A stretch of 38,025 nt of DNA from assembly GCA_007134735.1 (NCBI GenBank), contig SLKG01000065.1, forward strand, positions 1-38,025, given 5' to 3'. A program made the translations under genes and the position numbers. How positions within the stretch are numbered: the stretch's first letter is position 1; every line of letters begins with the position of its first letter. The DNA comes from Kiritimatiellia bacterium. Its GTDB lineage: Bacteria; Verrucomicrobiota; Kiritimatiellia; SLAD01. A model generated the notes under the pieces. It did not search any database, was not told where the DNA came from, and saw only the letters and a program-made list of their open reading frames with translations. Positions 35,190-38,025 of the stretch are shown in pieces.

Positions 35190-37291
35190 ACATCATCACC
35201 AACAGTACGGTCGACTTGAATCCGTGGTTCCTCGCAACGGTTCATCTGCTTTGGTGGATAGGGTTGCCCGGCGTCGCATGGGGTTGGCGGTTGCCGGCAT
35301 GGCGTAAAACCGAAGCCTCGGGACGGGCCCACCTGCTGATGAGCACGACCCGAATCCTGGTATCGGGACTCTTGATAACCCTGCTCGTCGCGCTCGTGTT
35401 GATACGCGCAGGCTTATTCACGGCCCCGGCGCACGGCATCGCGGTCACGGCAATCTCCGTGGTGGGGCTCGTCACGGGCCTGCGCCGTCATCGCGACGAT
35501 TTTATCGCGTGTGCGCGGCAGGGGTTGCCCGGTATCTGCGTGTGCGCGATCGGCTTCATCGCGATCATGTGGACGCCGAAGTGCGGCGAGTGGATTGTGG
35601 GCGGTTGGGATCCCGGTATTTATATCAACAATGGCGTTGTCATCGCCCGCGAAGGCGGTGACCGGTTTGCGCCCTCCGCGGCCTTTACGGCATTGACCTA
35701 CGAGGAACTGACCCTCTATACGCGCATCTTCGACGAAAAAGTGTACGAAGTCTTTCCGGGTGTGCCGATTGACCCGGAAACGCGTGAATATCGCCTGTAC
35801 TTCTTTCCGCTCATGTCGGCCTGGGTGGCTCTCCTGGAGCTTGCGGGCGGCCTGCGCGCCGCCACGCGCGCGAACCTGTTCGCCGGCTGGCTGCAGCTAC
35901 TGCTCATCCCCGCCCTGCTGCTGGCGCTAACCCAACGAAAGGCCTATGCCTTCTTTGCCCTGCCGTTTCTATGGATGCAACCCGTCTGGCTATACCATCT
36001 CGCCACGCCAACCTCCGAAATGCTGCAAATGCTCCTGCTGTGCGGCCTTCTTTTCTTAACGCCGTTCCGCACGGAATCCCGCAGCGCCGTCATCATGTTG
36101 GGCGGACTTCTCCTGCTTTCCGTCGTCAATCGTTTGGGCTTCCTGCCGTTCGGCGCGCTGTTTGTCGTCGTCCTCGCCTGGCTGGACGCCGGGCGCCCGG
36201 AGCGTGCCCGTGTAGGACGTGAACAGGCGTGGTACCTTGCCTGCCTCTTTCTGGGTGCGTGGATCGATTTTGTGTGGGCCACCAGCACCATCGGGCGATT
36301 GGGCGATATCGTGCCGACGCTGCTCATGGCGAGCGCAGGTTTCGCGGCGCTGGCCTTCGCGATTCATATCGCCGCCCATCGCGCCGTCGTGCGCGCGTTC
36401 CTGTCCCGTATCGACGGCCTGTTGCGTGGTGCCGGGGCCGCATCGATACTTGTCGTGATCTTGCTCTTATGGCGCGGCACACATCGATTCGGACTGGAAA
36501 TCTCCTCGCAGACGTTTCAAGGCATCCTGCCCTTCTTCACCCCTTCCCTTGTGCTCATGGGCCTTTTGGGATTCTTTCTGCTCGCCTTCGATCGGCGGCC
36601 CGGCTTCCGCACATTGTCCTGGTGGACGCTGTTTCTTGCCTCATCCGTCCTCTTCCTGCTTCTGCAACGACATATTGCGGGGCTGTACCCGTGGGCCACG
36701 CGCCGTTTCGTTACGGAGTTGACCCTGCTGCTGGTCATCGGCGCCGCCTATCCCGTCTACCGGCTATGGGCATGGCGCGGGATTCCGCGTTGGACCGCGC
36801 GTGCCGCCGCCATCCTGCTGTGCGCGGTCGTCCTGGCGCCGGCATCGAAACAGGCGTACCGCGCCGCATCGCAAACCGAATACGACGGCTTGTCCCGCGT
36901 GCTGAACGAAGTGGCACAACACATCGATCCCGACGACATCGTTGTCGCCGACCACTTCAAGTGGGGCACGCCGCTCGCCCTGATTCATGGCCGGCAGATC
37001 ATCAACGGGGAACGCCTTTGGGCGATACGGGACGACGAGCGGATAGAACACGGTGTCGAGGCCCTTCGCCGCATGGCCGCCGAGGGCCAACGCGTCCGCT
37101 TCCTAACGTCCACCGAGCGGCGACTTGATGTGTACCGCTGGCCGGTGGAAGGAGCCCGGGAGGACTGGCGCGCCGAACCGTTCACGCATACGGAATTCAT
37201 CCACCATCCACGCGGCTCGACGTTCGTCCTCCGCACCAATCAGGTTGTTTTTACGCTCTATACATGGGAAGGCGCCGCGGCGGCGCCGTGA
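35186..37291 (+). CDS. GT-C-like polytopic membrane protein
   Basis: ATG 35186 overlaps the previous stop (ATGA) and gives 701 residues, mostly hydrophobic. After two helices the sequence GGWDPGIYINNGVVIAREGG appears, resembling the first extracytoplasmic loop of GT39/GT83 polyprenyl-phosphate sugar transferases, where an Asp is catalytic. Then come YFFPLMSAWVALLELAGGL, about ten further helices and a short C-terminal soluble part (about residues 565-701) with DDIVVADHFKWGTPLAL. Unlike the other giants here it lacks a long beta-rich tail. It is last of the KpsS-like operon. Its TGA abuts the stop codon of the converging CotH-like gene. Donor and acceptor unknown. Confidence 0.82.
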   Translation: MNIITNSTVDLNPWFLATVHLLWWIGLPGVAWGWRLPAWRKTEASGRAHLLMSTTRILVSGLLITLLVALVLIRAGLFTAPAHGIAVTAISVVGLVTGLRRHRDDFIACARQGLPGICVCAIGFIAIMWTPKCGEWIVGGWDPGIYINNGVVIAREGGDRFAPSAAFTALTYEELTLYTRIFDEKVYEVFPGVPIDPETREYRLYFFPLMSAWVALLELAGGLRAATRANLFAGWLQLLLIPALLLALTQRKAYAFFALPFLWMQPVWLYHLATPTSEMLQMLLLCGLLFLTPFRTESRSAVIMLGGLLLLSVVNRLGFLPFGALFVVVLAWLDAGRPERARVGREQAWYLACLFLGAWIDFVWATSTIGRLGDIVPTLLMASAGFAALAFAIHIAAHRAVVRAFLSRIDGLLRGAGAASILVVILLLWRGTHRFGLEISSQTFQGILPFFTPSLVLMGLLGFFLLAFDRRPGFRTLSWWTLFLASSVLFLLLQRHIAGLYPWATRRFVTELTLLLVIGAAYPVYRLWAWRGIPRWTARAAAILLCAVVLAPASKQAYRAASQTEYDGLSRVLNEVAQHIDPDDIVVADHFKWGTPLALIHGRQIINGERLWAIRDDERIEHGVEALRRMAAEGQRVRFLTSTERRLDVYRWPVEGAREDWRAEPFTHTEFIHHPRGSTFVLRTNQVVFTLYTWEGAAAAP

Positions 37292-37297
37292 TCACGG
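37271..37297. terminator. GC hairpin and palindrome at abutting stop codons
   Basis: GGCGCC-GCGGC-GGCGCC (37271-37287) can form a 6-bp stem with a 5-base loop. It is followed by the perfect palindrome CCGTGATCACGG (37286-37297), which contains both the TGA of the forward gene and the TGA of the reverse gene. No U-tract is present, so the terminator role is inferred. Confidence 0.4.
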
Positions 37298-38025
37298 TGA
37301 CACGGGCTCAAATACCGCCATGCAGGCCAACCCCTCCGCGGGCAAAACCGTCAAAACGGGATTCACGAAATCATACTCCGCACCGGGCCCGGCGGCGCCC
37401 CGTCGGAGGCGCCAACCCGTAAAGCGATACCCCTCCGCGGGCAGCGCCTCCAACTCGATCGGCACGCCGGAAAAATACACGGCATCCCACGGATACGGAG
37501 ACGCGCCCACGCCCGGCGTCGCCTCTACCACCTCGATCGCGTTGACCCGAATCCGTCCGTGCGACGCATCCGATACATCCAACCGGATTTCGACGGGGTC
37601 CACCCCGAAGACCTCCGAAATATGCCGGCGCTGAATCGCGGGCCGTTCCGCCGCAAATACGAACATCGAGGCCTGCGGGCCCGTGTCCAGGTTCCACCGG
37701 TTGTTGTGTTCATCGCGATAAGGCCCAATGCGCGCTTCAAAGGCGTCGAGTACGTCCCGCACCCGTCGCGGATGAAACGAGGTATTGAGCTGGTCGGCCA
37801 TCGCATTGATGAAAGCATGGCGAAAGTCGGCGTTGTTCAGCACAAGCGCCCGAAATAAACGGTTTGCACGACTGTGCGCCACACGGGACACGCGATACGC
37901 GTCGTCGGTGAGTTCCATCACCCGGGCGAGCGAGTTGTCGGTATGATCACCCCGATAGCCATACCCGAAATCCGTGTCGTTCAACAACCAGCGCCACCGT
38001 CCGTCTCGTTCCGCATCCGGCGCCC
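37292..38025 (-). CDS. CotH-kinase family protein, C-terminal part (5' end outside window)
   Basis: The frame is open to the right edge, so the N-terminal part is missing; 244 codons are visible. The segment DGRWRWLLNDTDFGYG matches the conserved D-x-D-GxG region of CotH-type kinases, which is followed by a helical region (VLNNADFRHAFINAMADQLN and HPRRVRDVLDAFEARI). The tail VDPVEIRLDVSDASHGRIRVN and LPAEGYRFTGWRLRRG form a short beta repeat of the InlB-like type, often found at the end of surface proteins. CotH proteins phosphorylate spore or surface proteins; in other phyla they occur as large extracellular proteins. Its link to the polysaccharide locus is only positional. Confidence 0.85.
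   Translation of the reverse strand, partial: APDAERDGRWRWLLNDTDFGYGYRGDHTDNSLARVMELTDDAYRVSRVAHSRANRLFRALVLNNADFRHAFINAMADQLNTSFHPRRVRDVLDAFEARIGPYRDEHNNRWNLDTGPQASMFVFAAERPAIQRRHISEVFGVDPVEIRLDVSDASHGRIRVNAIEVVEATPGVGASPYPWDAVYFSGVPIELEALPAEGYRFTGWRLRRGAAGPGAEYDFVNPVLTVLPAEGLACMAVFEPVSP

Noticed and set aside
1-38025. tRNA, rRNA, CRISPR arrays, transposases, integrase sites
   Set aside because: None was recognised on either strand.

Overview
This window is one continuous cell-surface polysaccharide locus from a high-GC, apparently Gram-negative bacterium. The Gram-negative reading rests on an ABC-type O-antigen exporter with a Wzt C-terminal domain, a predicted outer-membrane beta-barrel ending in Phe, and a lipoprotein signal. 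The CotH-family protein with an InlB-like repeat at the right edge, together with the GT-C-heavy content, would fit the PVC group (for example Kiritimatiellota). That placement is a guess from gene style; no phylogenetic marker is present.

Layout. Positions 1-11018 (+): the end of a methyltransferase, an extended SDR, two tandem paralogous polytopic membrane proteins with large periplasmic tails, Wzm/Wzt, a small coiled-coil protein, a GT4 and an outer-membrane barrel. Positions 11056-12162 (-): a lone lipoprotein serine hydrolase of the beta-lactamase fold. Positions 12229-16881 (+): a second SDR closely resembling the first, an AsnB-type amidotransferase, a hexapeptide acyltransferase and an AglD/UPF0104-type membrane protein. 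Positions 16905-27470 (-), in transcription order: a NeuB-like synthase lacking the usual C-terminal SAF domain, a pyruvyl transferase, a Wzx-like flippase, a 1308-aa GT-C-like protein, a CMP-nonulosonate synthetase, a GT4 and a polysaccharide deacetylase. Positions 27682-29897 (+): a GT4 and a DPM1-like GT2. Positions 29833-30993 (-): a GT4 whose 3' end overlaps the GT2 antisense. Positions 31078-37291 (+): a KpsS/LipB-like capsule transferase and two more giant GT-C-like membrane proteins. Positions 37292-38025 (-): the C-terminal part of a CotH-kinase-family protein.

How the genes fit together (inference). Sugar modification (SDRs, amidotransferase, acyltransferase, pyruvyl transferase, nonulosonate activation), glycosyl transfer (five cytoplasmic GTs plus a KpsS-like enzyme) and two export routes (ABC transporter and flippase) lie side by side. 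Five large multi-spanning proteins with long extracytoplasmic tails could modify or assemble the glycan on the periplasmic face. Many neighbouring genes overlap as ATGA or GTGA, indicating tight operons.

Most notable observations. (1) The 1308-aa gene sits in a segment of about 4.2 kb bounded by a 46/48-bp direct repeat of the flippase 3' end. The distal copy is a flippase remnant still coupled to the CMP-sugar synthetase, which looks like an insertion scar. (2) That 1308-aa protein and the 888-aa protein at 32523 share a C-terminal region of about 340 residues ending in a characteristic beta-rich module. (3) Two giant membrane proteins form a tandem duplicate pair. (4) The two genes meeting at 37291/37292 have directly abutting stop codons inside a perfect 12-bp palindrome. 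No tRNA, rRNA, CRISPR array or transposase was seen, and no stretch longer than 300 bases lacks a gene.
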